From Echinicola jeungdonensis (GTDB taxonomy: Bacteria; Bacteroidota; Bacteroidia; Cytophagales; Cyclobacteriaceae), in NCBI RefSeq assembly GCF_030409905.1, contig NZ_JAUFQT010000001.1, positions 1,324,001 to 1,388,000 on the forward strand: a stretch of 64,000 bases of DNA. Direction: 5' to 3'. The number at the start of each line of letters is the position of its first letter. The stretch's first letter is position 1. Under the pieces are notes generated by a model. The model ran no database searches. It was not told the DNA's origin and saw only the letters and a list, made by a program, of their open reading frames with translations. Positions 8,422 through 17,427 of this stretch are shown in pieces. A program made the translations under genes and the position numbers.

Positions 8422-10140
8422 TTACCCATTCATACTGATCAAAAATTCGGCATTGTCCCGGGTACCTTTCATTCTTTGCAATAGGAACTCCATGGCTTCC
8501 TGAGAGGTCATATCCGACATCAGCTTTCTTAGGATCCAGACCCTTTGCATTTCTTCCTTCTCCATCAATAGGTCTTCCCTTCTGGTTCCGGAACCTGGTA
8601 CATCGATAGAAGGGTAAATTCTTCGGTTGGAAAGTTTACGGTCAAGGCTCAATTCCATATTACCCGTTCCTTTAAACTCTTCGAATATCACCTCATCCAT
8701 TTTGGAACCTGTTTCTACCAGTGCCGTTGCAATAATGGTCAAAGAACCTCCATTTTCAACATTTCTGGCAGCACCAAAGAAACGTTTTGGTTTATGGAGA
8801 GCATTTGCATCCACCCCACCGGAAAGGATTTTACCAGAGGACGGAACCACTGTATTGTATGCTCTTGCCAAACGGGTAATGGAATCCAAAAGAATTACTA
8901 CATCATGACCGCATTCTACCATACGTTTGGCCTTTTCCAATACCATGGAAGAAACTTTTACATGACGTTCGGCCTGTTCATCAAAAGTAGAGGAAACCAC
9001 TTCTGCCCGAACTGATCTAGCCATATCGGTAACTTCTTCCGGCCTTTCATCTATCAAAAGGATCATCAAGTGAACCTCAGGATGGTTTTCGGCAATGGCA
9101 TTAGCAATTTTTTGCAGCAACACCGTCTTACCGGTTTTGGGTTGGGCAACGATCATTCCTCTTTGCCCTTTTCCTATAGGAGCAAACAAATCCACAATTC
9201 TGGTGGAAAAATTATCCGCCTTGGTAGTCAGCTCCAACCTATCCTCAGGAAAAAGAGGGGTCAAATATTCAAAAGGAATCCTATCCCGGATTTCTTCGGT
9301 AGTTTTACCATTAACGGTGCCAACTTTCAGAAGGGCAAAATATTTTTCTCCTTCCTTTGGGGGACGGATCTGCCCTTTGATGTTGTCTCCGGTTTTTAAG
9401 CCAAAAAGTTTAATTTGAGAGGGCGACACATAAATATCATCTGGAGAAGCCAGATAATTATAATCCAATGAGCGCAGGAAGCCATACCCATCAGACATGA
9501 TTTCAAGCACTCCTTCATTTTCAATTATTCCATCAAAGTCTTTTACGGCTGAAGCATATTTCCTTTTTCCATTAGAAGGAGTGTCCTCCTGGTCTTTGAT
9601 ATTTTTTCTTTTTGGATGGTCAGCTTCTGCATCTCCTCCCTCAGTGGCCACCCGCATGGCTTCCTCATCTACCAAAGCCTTTTTCCTTGGCCGGAAAGCC
9701 CTTGGTCTGTTTTCATCTTCCGCATTGCTGGCAAAAACTTTTTCTTTTTTGTTCTCAGCAGATGGTTTTGCAGGCTTTTCCTTACCAGCATCCTTCTTAG
9801 GACCATTTTTAGAATTTGAAACGGAAGTTTTTTCTTCCTCCTTGGCTTTTGACGGATCCGCCACATTTTGGCGCTTAAACTTAGGTTTCTTTTCTGCCTT
9901 AGGCTTGGGAGATTCCTCTTCTTTCTTACTCTCTGCAGGCTTTTCTTCAGATTTTTCCTCTTCTGATTTGGAAGGCTTTTTCTTTGGGAGGGCTTTTTCA
10001 GGGGTGATTGCTTGTTGATCCAAGATGGCGTAAATCAGGTCATCTTTTTTGAGAGACTTGTAGTTTTTTACTCCCAATTCTTCTGCTATCTCCTTTAATT
10101 CAGATAGCAATCTGATTTTAAGTTCTTCGATGTTATACAT
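8422..10140 (-). CDS. rho: Transcription termination factor Rho
   Basis: This 572-residue protein begins with a Rho N-terminal helix-extended-helix domain (about 1-45). Next comes an insertion of about 150 residues that is almost all K, E, P, S and A, then the cold-shock-like RNA-binding domain ([15 protein letters not shown], about 210 on) and the RecA-type ATPase with P-loop QPKTGKT near residue 335. [11 protein letters not shown] is also present. E. coli Rho is about 419 residues, so the excess is the charged insertion, a known feature of Bacteroidota Rho. The start ATG at 10140 gives a canonical N terminus. A terminator follows, and the gene is divergent from serS. Confidence 0.97.
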   Translation of the reverse strand: MYNIEELKIRLLSELKEIAEELGVKNYKSLKKDDLIYAILDQQAITPEKALPKKKPSKSEEEKSEEKPAESKKEEESPKPKAEKKPKFKRQNVADPSKAKEEEKTSVSNSKNGPKKDAGKEKPAKPSAENKKEKVFASNAEDENRPRAFRPRKKALVDEEAMRVATEGGDAEADHPKRKNIKDQEDTPSNGKRKYASAVKDFDGIIENEGVLEIMSDGYGFLRSLDYNYLASPDDIYVSPSQIKLFGLKTGDNIKGQIRPPKEGEKYFALLKVGTVNGKTTEEIRDRIPFEYLTPLFPEDRLELTTKADNFSTRIVDLFAPIGKGQRGMIVAQPKTGKTVLLQKIANAIAENHPEVHLMILLIDERPEEVTDMARSVRAEVVSSTFDEQAERHVKVSSMVLEKAKRMVECGHDVVILLDSITRLARAYNTVVPSSGKILSGGVDANALHKPKRFFGAARNVENGGSLTIIATALVETGSKMDEVIFEEFKGTGNMELSLDRKLSNRRIYPSIDVPGSGTRREDLLMEKEEMQRVWILRKLMSDMTSQEAMEFLLQRMKGTRDNAEFLISMNG

Positions 10141-10465
10141 AAAAAACGTATGAAATGTACTTGATGTGAATTAATTGAAATTAGTACGGTGACTATTTAA
10201 ATGATTGGTATAAAAAGGTATTATGATGAATTATAACCGATCCACGGGGAGGGGATCGTGAATGTTTGATACTACAATATTACAGTAAGCTAATTTAATA
10301 CGCAAACTTTTTTTTCAGTATCGGTAATTTCCTGATGGTTAGGTAAAGCCAAATGATTTTTTAATGGTTAAATTCATTATATGTTTCTTCCATTTTGACT
10401 GCCCGTTGAATTACCATATTGCCAAAACATTGGGCAAACTGGGTCAAAATTGGAATTAATAAGAT

Positions 10466-10546
10466 GAAAGTTGAATTGAAAATTTTTAATCCAATATTTT
10501 AAAACCCATTATTAATTTACTCATCTCTTATAAAAATTCAACTTTC
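10466..10546. repeat. 12-bp perfect inverted repeat in the rho-serS interval
   Basis: GAAAGTTGAATT at 10466-10477 and its exact reverse complement AATTCAACTTTC at 10535-10546 are 57 bp apart. The arms could flank a decayed element or pair in a leader RNA. Confidence 0.55.
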
Positions 10547-10604
10547 CATTGACAACAATACTATAAAATCCAATACCAATCCTACCCTCTCTACCTGAAA
10601 TCAT

Positions 10605-10613
10605 TATCTTTGC
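10605..10613 (+). promoter_or_regulatory. -7 box of the serS promoter
   Basis: TATCTTTGC matches the Bacteroidota TAnnTTTG -7 element and lies 29 bp before the serS ATG. No clear TTG partner was found 19-20 bp upstream. Confidence 0.5.
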
Positions 10614-10641
10614 ATTCCAAAATCAAAGCAATGCAAATCTC

Positions 10642-11916
10642 ATGCTACAGGTAAACTATATTCGAGATCATTTTGACCAAGTTCTGGAGGGCCTTCGAAA
10701 AAGAAGCCTTCCGGATGCAGAATTTAAATTAAAGCAAGTTCTCGATACCGATAAAAAAAGAAAGGACACCCAAGCAGAAAGGGACCAGCTTCAGGCCGAA
10801 TCCAAAACCATTTCCAAACAAATTGGCATGTTGATGAAGGATGGTAAGAAGGAAGAAGCAGAAAAGGTAAAAGCCCGAACAGCAGAAATCAAAGGGCAAA
10901 TCAAAAGCCTGGAGGAGACATACAACTCTGCAGAGGAAGAACTCAAGCAGTTATTATATAATATACCCAATGTCCCCCATAACAGTGTTCCTGCCGGAAA
11001 TACCGAAGATGACAATGAAGTGGTCCTGGAAAACGGAGTTGCACCCACCTTATATGATGGAAAAAAGCCCCATTGGGAACTGATAAAGGAATATGACATT
11101 ATTGATTTTGACCTTGGCGTAAAGGTTACCGGTGCAGGCTTTCCGGTTTATAAAGGCAAAGGAGCCCGCTTGCAAAGGGCCTTGGTCAACTTTTTCCTGG
11201 ATGAAGCACTTCAACAAGGTTATAATGAAGTGCAACCTCCCATATTGGTTAATGAAGACAGCGGATATGGAACCGGGCAATTGCCTGACAAAGAAGGTCA
11301 AATGTACCAAGCCACGGCAGACAACCTATACCTGATTCCTACTGCAGAGGTACCTATTACCAACCTTTACCGTGATGTCATCCTTCAGGAAAAAGACTTC
11401 CCAATCAAAAACACGGCATTTACTCCATGTTTTAGAAGGGAAGCAGGTAGTTGGGGTGCCCATGTTCGTGGCCTGAACCGACTGCATCAATTTGATAAAG
11501 TGGAAATAGTCCAAATCAGTCACCCTGATCATTCTTACCAAGCATTGGAAGACATGAGCAGCTATGTGCAAGGTTTATTGAAAAAATTGGAATTGCCTTA
11601 CAGGGTTTTAAGGCTTTGCGGTGGGGATACAGGGTTCACTTCTGCTTTGACTTATGATATGGAAGTTTTTTCTGCAGCCCAGGAAAAATGGCTGGAGGTA
11701 AGTTCTGTCAGCAATTTTGAAACCTATCAGGCCAATAGGCTTAAATTAAGGTACAGGGGAGAAGATAAAAAAATCCATTTAGCCCATACCCTAAACGGAA
11801 GTGCCCTGGCTCTTCCGAGGATTGTTGCAGCTATTCTGGAAAACAACCAAACAGAAAAAGGGATTAAAATGCCTGAAGTTTTGGTGCCCTATCTGGGATT
11901 TGAATGGATCAATTAA
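10642..11916 (+). CDS. serS: Seryl-tRNA synthetase
   Basis: This 424-residue class II aminoacyl-tRNA synthetase charges tRNA-Ser (and tRNA-Sec where present). The N-terminal long coiled-coil arm (about residues 30-105, rich in K/E/Q) binds the tRNA variable arm. The catalytic domain shows motif 2 (CFRREAGSWG) and motif 3 (LNGSALALPRI). Length and start match the family. A -7 promoter box precedes it. The following gene, ccmB, appears to have a separate promoter. Confidence 0.97.
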   Translation: MLQVNYIRDHFDQVLEGLRKRSLPDAEFKLKQVLDTDKKRKDTQAERDQLQAESKTISKQIGMLMKDGKKEEAEKVKARTAEIKGQIKSLEETYNSAEEELKQLLYNIPNVPHNSVPAGNTEDDNEVVLENGVAPTLYDGKKPHWELIKEYDIIDFDLGVKVTGAGFPVYKGKGARLQRALVNFFLDEALQQGYNEVQPPILVNEDSGYGTGQLPDKEGQMYQATADNLYLIPTAEVPITNLYRDVILQEKDFPIKNTAFTPCFRREAGSWGAHVRGLNRLHQFDKVEIVQISHPDHSYQALEDMSSYVQGLLKKLELPYRVLRLCGGDTGFTSALTYDMEVFSAAQEKWLEVSSVSNFETYQANRLKLRYRGEDKKIHLAHTLNGSALALPRIVAAILENNQTEKGIKMPEVLVPYLGFEWIN

Positions 11917-11917
11917 A

Positions 11918-11990
11918 TGAGATGATAGATGTGAGACTTGAGATGTGAGATTGTCCGATCTTATATCTTATCTCACTTCTAATATCTCGG
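11918..11990. repeat. Short AGATGTGAGA repeats after serS
   Basis: AGATGTGAGA occurs at 11927-11936 and again at 11941-11950, followed by the pyrimidine-rich ATCTTATCTCAC segment that is roughly complementary to them. The block could fold back on itself and may act as a weak terminator or be a decayed dispersed repeat. Confidence 0.4.
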
Positions 11991-11998
11991 TCAATTCC

Positions 11999-12007
11999 TA
12001 TATTTGC
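11999..12007 (+). promoter_or_regulatory. -7 box upstream of ccmB
   Basis: TATATTTGC matches TAnnTTTG exactly but lies only 7 bp before the ATG chosen for ccmB. If it is used, the transcript would be almost leaderless, or the first ATG would be used with very little 5' sequence. Confidence 0.4.
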
Positions 12008-12013
12008 CCCATC

Positions 12014-12679
12014 ATGTGGAAAGAAATCACCGTACTGGTCCAGAAAGAAGTCACCTTGGAATGGCGGCAGAAATATGCCCTCAATGGGATTTTATTATAT
12101 GTGGTCAGCGCGGTTTTTATCACCTATCTGAGTGTGGGAGCCAAACAGGGTAACTTGGGTGTACCCACCTGGAATGCCTTATATTGGATCATCATCCTTT
12201 TTTCTTCAGTAAATGCAGTGGCCAAAAGTTTCGTCCAGGAACATCAGGGAAGACAGCTTTATTATTATACAGTGGCGTCACCTGAAGCCATTATTATATC
12301 CAAAATCATTTATAATACCCTTTTGACCCTAGTATTGGCATTTTTGGGTTATTTGGTTTACAGTATCATTTTGGGTAACCCTGTTCAGGACCAAGGGCTT
12401 TTTATGCTCAATCTTTTATTGGGTTCCGTTGGGTTTTCTGCTTGCCTGACGATGGTTTCAGGCATTGCTTCCAAAGCCGGAAATAATGCCACCCTAATGG
12501 CCATTCTTAGCTTTCCTATCATCATCCCCATACTTTTAATGGCCATCCGGATTTCCAAAAATGCCATTGATGGACTGGACCGTGGAGTCAGTGCGGACAA
12601 ATTACTAACCCTGTTAGCAATTAATGCTATAATTGGGTCAACAGCCTATATCCTGTTTCCTTATTTGTGGAGAAGTTGA
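12014..12679 (+). CDS. ccmB: Heme exporter protein CcmB
   Basis: 221 residues with about six membrane segments. CcmB is the membrane subunit of the CcmAB ABC transporter in system I cytochrome c maturation, which uses ATP to release holo-CcmE from CcmC. The N terminus MWKEITVLVQKEVTLEWRQK is typical of CcmB; an upstream in-frame start at 11945 would add residues unlike the family, so I take 12014. The ATPase CcmA is not next to it and must lie elsewhere. The remaining ccm genes resume 575 bp downstream on the same strand, with a new promoter between. Confidence 0.9.
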   Translation: MWKEITVLVQKEVTLEWRQKYALNGILLYVVSAVFITYLSVGAKQGNLGVPTWNALYWIIILFSSVNAVAKSFVQEHQGRQLYYYTVASPEAIIISKIIYNTLLTLVLAFLGYLVYSIILGNPVQDQGLFMLNLLLGSVGFSACLTMVSGIASKAGNNATLMAILSFPIIIPILLMAIRISKNAIDGLDRGVSADKLLTLLAINAIIGSTAYILFPYLWRS

Positions 12680-13254
12680 TTTTATTGGATTAATGGCACT
12701 TCCTTTTCTACCATCAAATTTCTTTATTTAAGAAAGTATTATATTCTTTTATATAAGCTTATTTAGTACAAAGTACCAGGTAAGATGTATGAAGATGTGA
12801 AAAAAGGCAGGTAAGTAGTATGTGGAGTATTTGGTATTTTGAAAGGTTTAATTTTTGAGTCGGAGACTCAACTTACATCGTCCCACGACACAGTCGACGG
12901 GACACCCGGGCCGGGCCAAGGATGTACAAAGTACGAGTCACGAAGATTGTAGAATAAAAAGTATTCACCATGTTGTTGGGGTATTTGGTATATGGTAAGC
13001 CTGACCCATATCAAAAATCGAATTGGGAGGCAACTTTATCACGAATCAACCACATAATTCATCCTTCTTAAATCTCCATTTTAAATTCTAACTTTTAATT
13101 CTTAGTTCTGTAATACCACTGGATTTGCTTGGCTGGTGTACAGGGGGTAAATACCCCTGGCCCCTACTCAATACTTAATTCAACTTTTTTAGGAAAAGGT
13201 CGAAAATGAGGAACTTATAACTTACTTTTGCACTTGTATAGCAAATTAGTTACC
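12680..13254. other. Palindrome-rich intergenic island between ccmB and ccmC
   Basis: This stretch is non-coding and unlike the flanking DNA. It holds two copies of GTACAAAGTAC (12766-12776, 12924-12934), a TGAGTCGGAGACTCA palindrome (12856-12870), a GTCCC..CGAC/GTCG..GGGAC hairpin (12880-12903) running into CCCGGGCCGGGCC, two 'GTATTTGGTAT' stretches and a perfect GGGGTA-AA-TACCCC hairpin (13144-13157). The ccmC promoter closes it. It reads as an accumulation of small mobile or structural repeats interrupting the ccm operon. Confidence 0.55.
13223..13231 (+). promoter_or_regulatory. -7 box of the ccmC operon promoter
   Basis: TACTTTTGC fits TAnnTTTG. It lies 24 bp before the ATG at 13255, so it excludes the upstream in-frame TTG at 13228, which falls inside the box. 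It would drive ccmC to ccmF. Confidence 0.55.
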
Positions 13255-13932
13255 ATGCGAGCATATTGGTGGAAAGTATTGGCGGTCTTGCTGTTAGCAT
13301 ATACTATTATCGCCGGACTCCTCTTTGAAGTACCCAGATTACCCATTCTTAACGAAACTATCAGAGCCCTGTATTTTCATGTGACCATGTGGTTCGGCAT
13401 GATCCTTATGTTGGCTGTGGCTGTGGTTTACAGTATAAAATACCTCCGCACCAATAACCTGAGACATGACGACATGGCCATTGAATTCACCAATGCAGCC
13501 ATCCTTTTTGGGGTATTGGGAATCATTACCGGGATGCTTTGGGCCAAGTTTACCTGGGGAGATTATTGGAGTGGAGATCCGAAGCAAAATGCTTCAGCCA
13601 TTGGTCTGCTGATGTATTTTGCCTATCTCATCCTGAGAAATTCCCTGACAGATGTCCACCAGAGGGCACGAATTGGGGCCGTCTATAATATTTTCGCTTT
13701 TGCGGCATTTATTCCCCTGATTTTTATTTTGCCCAGATTAACGGACAGCCTTCACCCAGGAAATGGAGGCAACCCTGGATTCAACGCCTATGACATGGAC
13801 AGCAACCTGAGAATGGTCTTTTATCCGGCCGTAATTGCTTGGACCCTGTTAGGTGCCTGGATCAGCACGGTAAGGGTAAGAACCAAAAGACTGGAAAGAA
13901 ACCTAGAAGACAAACTTATCAATCAAGTATAA
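13255..13932 (+). CDS. ccmC: Cytochrome c biogenesis protein CcmC (heme lyase subunit, CcsA/CcmC family)
   Basis: 225 residues, six membrane segments, and the tryptophan-rich WWD-type segment near residue 100-115 (FTWGDYWSGDPKQNAS), which handles heme in CcmC. Conserved His residues precede it (ALYFHVTMWFG) and follow it (DVHQRARIG). CcmC loads heme onto CcmE in the periplasm. The start is the first ATG downstream of the -7 box. The stop TAA is followed at once by the ATG of the CcmD-like gene, indicating one operon with translational coupling. Confidence 0.92.
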   Translation: MRAYWWKVLAVLLLAYTIIAGLLFEVPRLPILNETIRALYFHVTMWFGMILMLAVAVVYSIKYLRTNNLRHDDMAIEFTNAAILFGVLGIITGMLWAKFTWGDYWSGDPKQNASAIGLLMYFAYLILRNSLTDVHQRARIGAVYNIFAFAAFIPLIFILPRLTDSLHPGNGGNPGFNAYDMDSNLRMVFYPAVIAWTLLGAWISTVRVRTKRLERNLEDKLINQV

Positions 13933-14175
13933 ATGCAGAAATGGCTATTGGTTTTCCTGCTTTTCGTCAGCCTTCAGGTGGCGGCACAGGAAAAAAAAGA
14001 AATCAAATCCGAAGACTATAAAAATTACAGTGTGGAAATGGCCGACCAAATGCGTGAAGATGGCAAAATATATGTCCTTGTAGGCATTATAGCTATTGTT
14101 ATGGGAGGGCTTTTGTTTTATGTAGTCAGCACAGACAAAAAAATTTCCAGACTGGAAAGAGAATTTAGAGAATAA
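13933..14175 (+). CDS. CcmD-like small membrane protein
   Basis: 80 residues: a signal-like N-terminal hydrophobic helix ending LQVAAQ, a charged stretch, a second hydrophobic segment (IYVLVGIIAIVMGGLLFYVV) and a basic/acidic tail SRLEREFRE. Size, position between ccmC and ccmE, and topology fit CcmD, which holds CcmC and CcmE together. Sequence conservation in this family is poor, so the assignment rests mainly on context. It starts at the base after the ccmC stop. Confidence 0.7.
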   Translation: MQKWLLVFLLFVSLQVAAQEKKEIKSEDYKNYSVEMADQMREDGKIYVLVGIIAIVMGGLLFYVVSTDKKISRLEREFRE

Positions 14176-14227
14176 CCCAAAACCTGCCTGAATAAATTGC
14201 GTTAGTGCTTAAAAATTATTGATTACC

Positions 14228-14641
14228 ATGAAAAAAGGACATTTACTAGGGCTTGGGATCATCGCCGTCGCCATTGTAATCATCATCACTTCCATTGGTG
14301 ATGCCAGCAGTTATGAAAACTTTTCCACAGCCAAAGAAATGGCACTAAATGGAGACGATGAATCCATCCATGTGGTTGGTGAACTTCAAAAGGACGCTTC
14401 CGGAGGGGTTACTGGCTTGGAAGTAAGCGAGGACAAAACTTCCTTTACATTTATGATGGTTGACAAAGAAGGTACTGTACAGCAGGTATATTACAATGAG
14501 CCCGTGCCTGCCGACTTCACCCGTTCGGAGCAGGTGGTCGTAATCGGTTCCTATAAAACTGAATCCATGTTTGTCGCAGAAAAAATCCTGATGAAATGTC
14601 CTTCCAAGTATCAGGAAAACCAAGTGACAGAAGCTTCCTAA
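14228..14641 (+). CDS. ccmE: Heme chaperone CcmE, CxxxY variant
   Basis: 137 residues. An N-terminal membrane anchor (about 7-25) is followed by an OB-fold periplasmic domain. CcmE binds heme covalently and passes it to CcmF. In the classical protein the heme ligand is the His of an HxxxY motif; here the equivalent segment reads LMKCPSKY, so Cys124 takes the place of His and Tyr128 is kept. This CxxxY form is known from archaea and some anaerobes such as Desulfovibrio. I take the ATG at 14228 (MKKGHLL), because the upstream in-frame start is a TTG without family support. It lies between the ccmD-like gene and ccmF. Confidence 0.92.
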   Translation: MKKGHLLGLGIIAVAIVIIITSIGDASSYENFSTAKEMALNGDDESIHVVGELQKDASGGVTGLEVSEDKTSFTFMMVDKEGTVQQVYYNEPVPADFTRSEQVVVIGSYKTESMFVAEKILMKCPSKYQENQVTEAS

Positions 14642-14672
14642 TCCAAAATCTAATAATTGATTACCGATTAAT

Positions 14673-17201
14673 ATGATGAATACCCTCGTTGGTAATATAG
14701 GCCATTTCATGGTGATACTTGCTTTTGTAAGTGCCATGATAACGGCCTTTTCTTATTATAAATACAGTATTGCCCCAGAAACGGAAAAGGCTTCCTGGCA
14801 CAGGTTTGGCCGGATTTTCTTTTACATCCATGCCATTGCCGGAATAGCTATCGGCGTTACGCTTTTTAATATCATTTATAATTTCCGTTTCGAATATTTC
14901 TACGCCTACTCCCACTCTTCCCGTGCCTTACCGGTGCACTATATGATTTCCAGTTTCTGGGAAGGTCAGGAAGGCAGCTTTATTCTCTGGATATTTTGGA
15001 ATGTGATATTGGGTTTGGTGTTGATTCACACTAACAAATCCTGGGAAGGCCCTGTCATGGTGGTGTTTTCCCTGGTTCAAGCCTTTCTGGTTTCTATGAT
15101 CCTGGGAGTGGTTATTGGCGATCTAAAAATCGGGAGTTCTCCATTTATCCTGTTAAGGGACGTATCCCAAGCCCCTATCTTCAATATCAACCCTGATTTT
15201 GTGCCTGAAGATGGCACAGGGTTAAATCCATTGCTTCAAAATATCTGGATGGTCATACACCCTCCGACCTTATTCCTGGGCTATGCATCCACTTTGGTCC
15301 CATTTGCCTATTTGATGGCAGGCCTTTGGAAAGGGAGATACAAAGAGTGGATCAGACCCGCATTGCCATGGACAATTTTTTCTGGCCTGATTTTGGGCAT
15401 GGGAATTATTATGGGTGCTTATTGGGCCTACGTAACACTTAATTTTGGAGGCTATTGGAACTGGGACCCTGTGGAAAATGCCTCCTATGTGCCTTGGTTG
15501 ATTATTGTGGCTTCCATCCACACCATGATCACCTTCAAGAAAAGTAGCACTGCGCTAAAAACCTCAATAGTGCTGGTCATTCTGCAATTTATCCTGGTCC
15601 TGTATGCCACTTTCCTTGTGAGAAGTGGAGTGCTGGGAGATACCTCGGTGCATTCATTTACGGATCTAGGTTTGTCAGGCCAGCTTTTGATTTATTTGTT
15701 TTTCTTTATGGCCGTGGCCATTTTCCTATCCGTCAGATCATGGAATAAAATCCCTACTTCTGATAGAGAGGCTTCCGTATATTCCAGGGAGTTTTGGATT
15801 TTCATAGGAGCCACCACTTTGGGATTAATGGCTTTCCAGGTCATTTTGCCCACTTCCATACCCGTTTACAATGCCATCATAGAGGCTTTTGGCGGAATTT
15901 CCAATTTGGCACCACCCGCAGATCAGATTGAATTTTACACCAAATTCCAATTGTGGTTTGCTGTAATTGTGGCTTTGCTTACAGCGGTAGGGCAATATTT
16001 CTGGTGGAAAAAGATGGATAAAAAGACCCTGAAAAATGCGCTTGCTACCCCATATATTATCTCTTTGCTATTGGCAGCAGCCATAATTGTTTTGGCCAAG
16101 ATCTACACAATTTCCTATATGATCATAGTCCTGGCCGGAACCTTTACCATTGTGGCCAATGCAACCATACTTTCCAAATTGGTTAGGAAGTCCACCTTCA
16201 AGTTGGCAGGGGGATCACTGGCCCATATTGGTCTGGGTTTGATTCTGATCGGCATCATGTTCTCCTCCGGTTATTCGGATGTGATTTCTATTAATATGTC
16301 CGGCTTGACTTATAAAAAAGATTGGGAAGATGAGCTAAATAAGGAAAATGTCTTGCTTTGGATCAATCAGCCTCTGCAAATGAAAGATTATAAAGTCATT
16401 TATCGCGGAAGGCACAAAAAGCTGGAAGGTGTTCCCGGGTATGTCAAGGTCGACAAACTGGAATCCACCGACAAGCTCAATGAGGCCATTGCCCTGGAAG
16501 ACATTGTAGTGGATGGAACTACTTATCACAAGAAAGGGGACAAAGTGGATATAGTCCTGGAGGAAAACAGCTATTTCAAGATCGAATATTATCAGGAGGA
16601 TGAGCTGAAATTCACCCTTTTCCCCATGTCCCAGCCCAATCCTTCCATGGGCTTGATTTCCTCACCAGATTCCAAACATTTCCTGGACAGGGACCTTTAT
16701 ACCCATATCTCTGCCATCAACAACTATGACGATCCCGAATGGGGAGATGATCAACGCTATGAGGTCACCCCCGGGGAACAATTCCATTTGGCCGATTATG
16801 TAACCACTTTCCAGGGGGGAGAAGTATTGGAAAACGTGGAAGGCGTTGACCTGAAAGAGGGCGATATTGCTGTCAAGGCCAAAATGATAGTAGATGATCA
16901 TGACAAAAAGATTTCCCTGGAGCCGATCTTTTTGATCAGTGGTAACAAAGTAGGCAAAATCTCAGATGTCAACCATGATCTTGGTGTAAAGGTCGAGGTA
17001 GAAAGCATTGTCCCGGAAAAAAACCAATTTGTCTTTAAGGCCAACAGCTACCAAAAAGATTATGTGGTGATGAAGGCCATGGTCAAACCCCATATCAATG
17101 TCCTTTGGATTGGGACCATTATCATGTTGATCGGATTTGGAGTGGCCATTTACAGAAGATATGACGAGTTTGTCAAAATGAGAAATAAAGGGATGGAATG
17201 A
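14673..17201 (+). CDS. ccmF: Cytochrome c heme lyase subunit CcmF
   Basis: This 842-residue protein has about 14-15 membrane segments and the WWD heme-handling motif GGYWNWDPVENAS near residue 260. Conserved His residues sit in MVIHPPTLF and in VASIHTM. A large C-terminal extramembrane region (about 540-815) follows, then a last membrane helix. CcmF attaches heme from CcmE to the CxxCH of apocytochromes; it is longer than E. coli CcmF (about 647 residues), and the extra C-terminal domain is usual in this phylum. It is the last gene of the operon, followed by a strong terminator. CcmG and CcmH are not in the window. Confidence 0.95.
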   Translation: MMNTLVGNIGHFMVILAFVSAMITAFSYYKYSIAPETEKASWHRFGRIFFYIHAIAGIAIGVTLFNIIYNFRFEYFYAYSHSSRALPVHYMISSFWEGQEGSFILWIFWNVILGLVLIHTNKSWEGPVMVVFSLVQAFLVSMILGVVIGDLKIGSSPFILLRDVSQAPIFNINPDFVPEDGTGLNPLLQNIWMVIHPPTLFLGYASTLVPFAYLMAGLWKGRYKEWIRPALPWTIFSGLILGMGIIMGAYWAYVTLNFGGYWNWDPVENASYVPWLIIVASIHTMITFKKSSTALKTSIVLVILQFILVLYATFLVRSGVLGDTSVHSFTDLGLSGQLLIYLFFFMAVAIFLSVRSWNKIPTSDREASVYSREFWIFIGATTLGLMAFQVILPTSIPVYNAIIEAFGGISNLAPPADQIEFYTKFQLWFAVIVALLTAVGQYFWWKKMDKKTLKNALATPYIISLLLAAAIIVLAKIYTISYMIIVLAGTFTIVANATILSKLVRKSTFKLAGGSLAHIGLGLILIGIMFSSGYSDVISINMSGLTYKKDWEDELNKENVLLWINQPLQMKDYKVIYRGRHKKLEGVPGYVKVDKLESTDKLNEAIALEDIVVDGTTYHKKGDKVDIVLEENSYFKIEYYQEDELKFTLFPMSQPNPSMGLISSPDSKHFLDRDLYTHISAINNYDDPEWGDDQRYEVTPGEQFHLADYVTTFQGGEVLENVEGVDLKEGDIAVKAKMIVDDHDKKISLEPIFLISGNKVGKISDVNHDLGVKVEVESIVPEKNQFVFKANSYQKDYVVMKAMVKPHINVLWIGTIIMLIGFGVAIYRRYDEFVKMRNKGME

Positions 17202-17254
17202 CATTAAAAACCGCTTAGTAGGTATTTGATTCCATTAATCTTAAAAACTGCCAC

Positions 17255-17290
17255 AACCTTCCAGGAATTAAAAGCCTGGAAGGTTTTTTT
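17255..17290 (+). terminator. Terminator of the ccm operon
   Basis: AACCTTCCAGG and CCTGGAAGGTT form an 11-bp perfect stem with a 9-nt loop, followed by a run of T residues, about 55 bp after the ccmF stop. Confidence 0.9.
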
Positions 17291-17427
17291 ATGGGAAATG
17301 AATTGCCAATCCTTAAATTAGACAGGTATCAATTTATAGTTATTATATTTCGGGGATAGTTTAAAAGGGCCAATACTGAAAAAATCCTCCAGTTCGACCA
17401 TTCTACAAACCAAAATTACAAACTTCT

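Larger units (their letters stand above)
10141..10641. other. Divergent intergenic region between rho and serS
   Basis: This 500-bp AT-rich region contains the serS -7 element at its right end and a separated inverted repeat at 10466-10546. No small gene or RNA was recognised. The long region on the rho side may be its leader, which in other bacteria is subject to Rho autoregulation; I see no specific element to prove that here. Confidence 0.5.

Noticed and set aside
9497..10018. 173-codon plus-strand frame opposite rho
   Set aside because: It is the complement of the K/E/S-rich Rho insertion, so it is F/S-rich and repetitive; not a gene.
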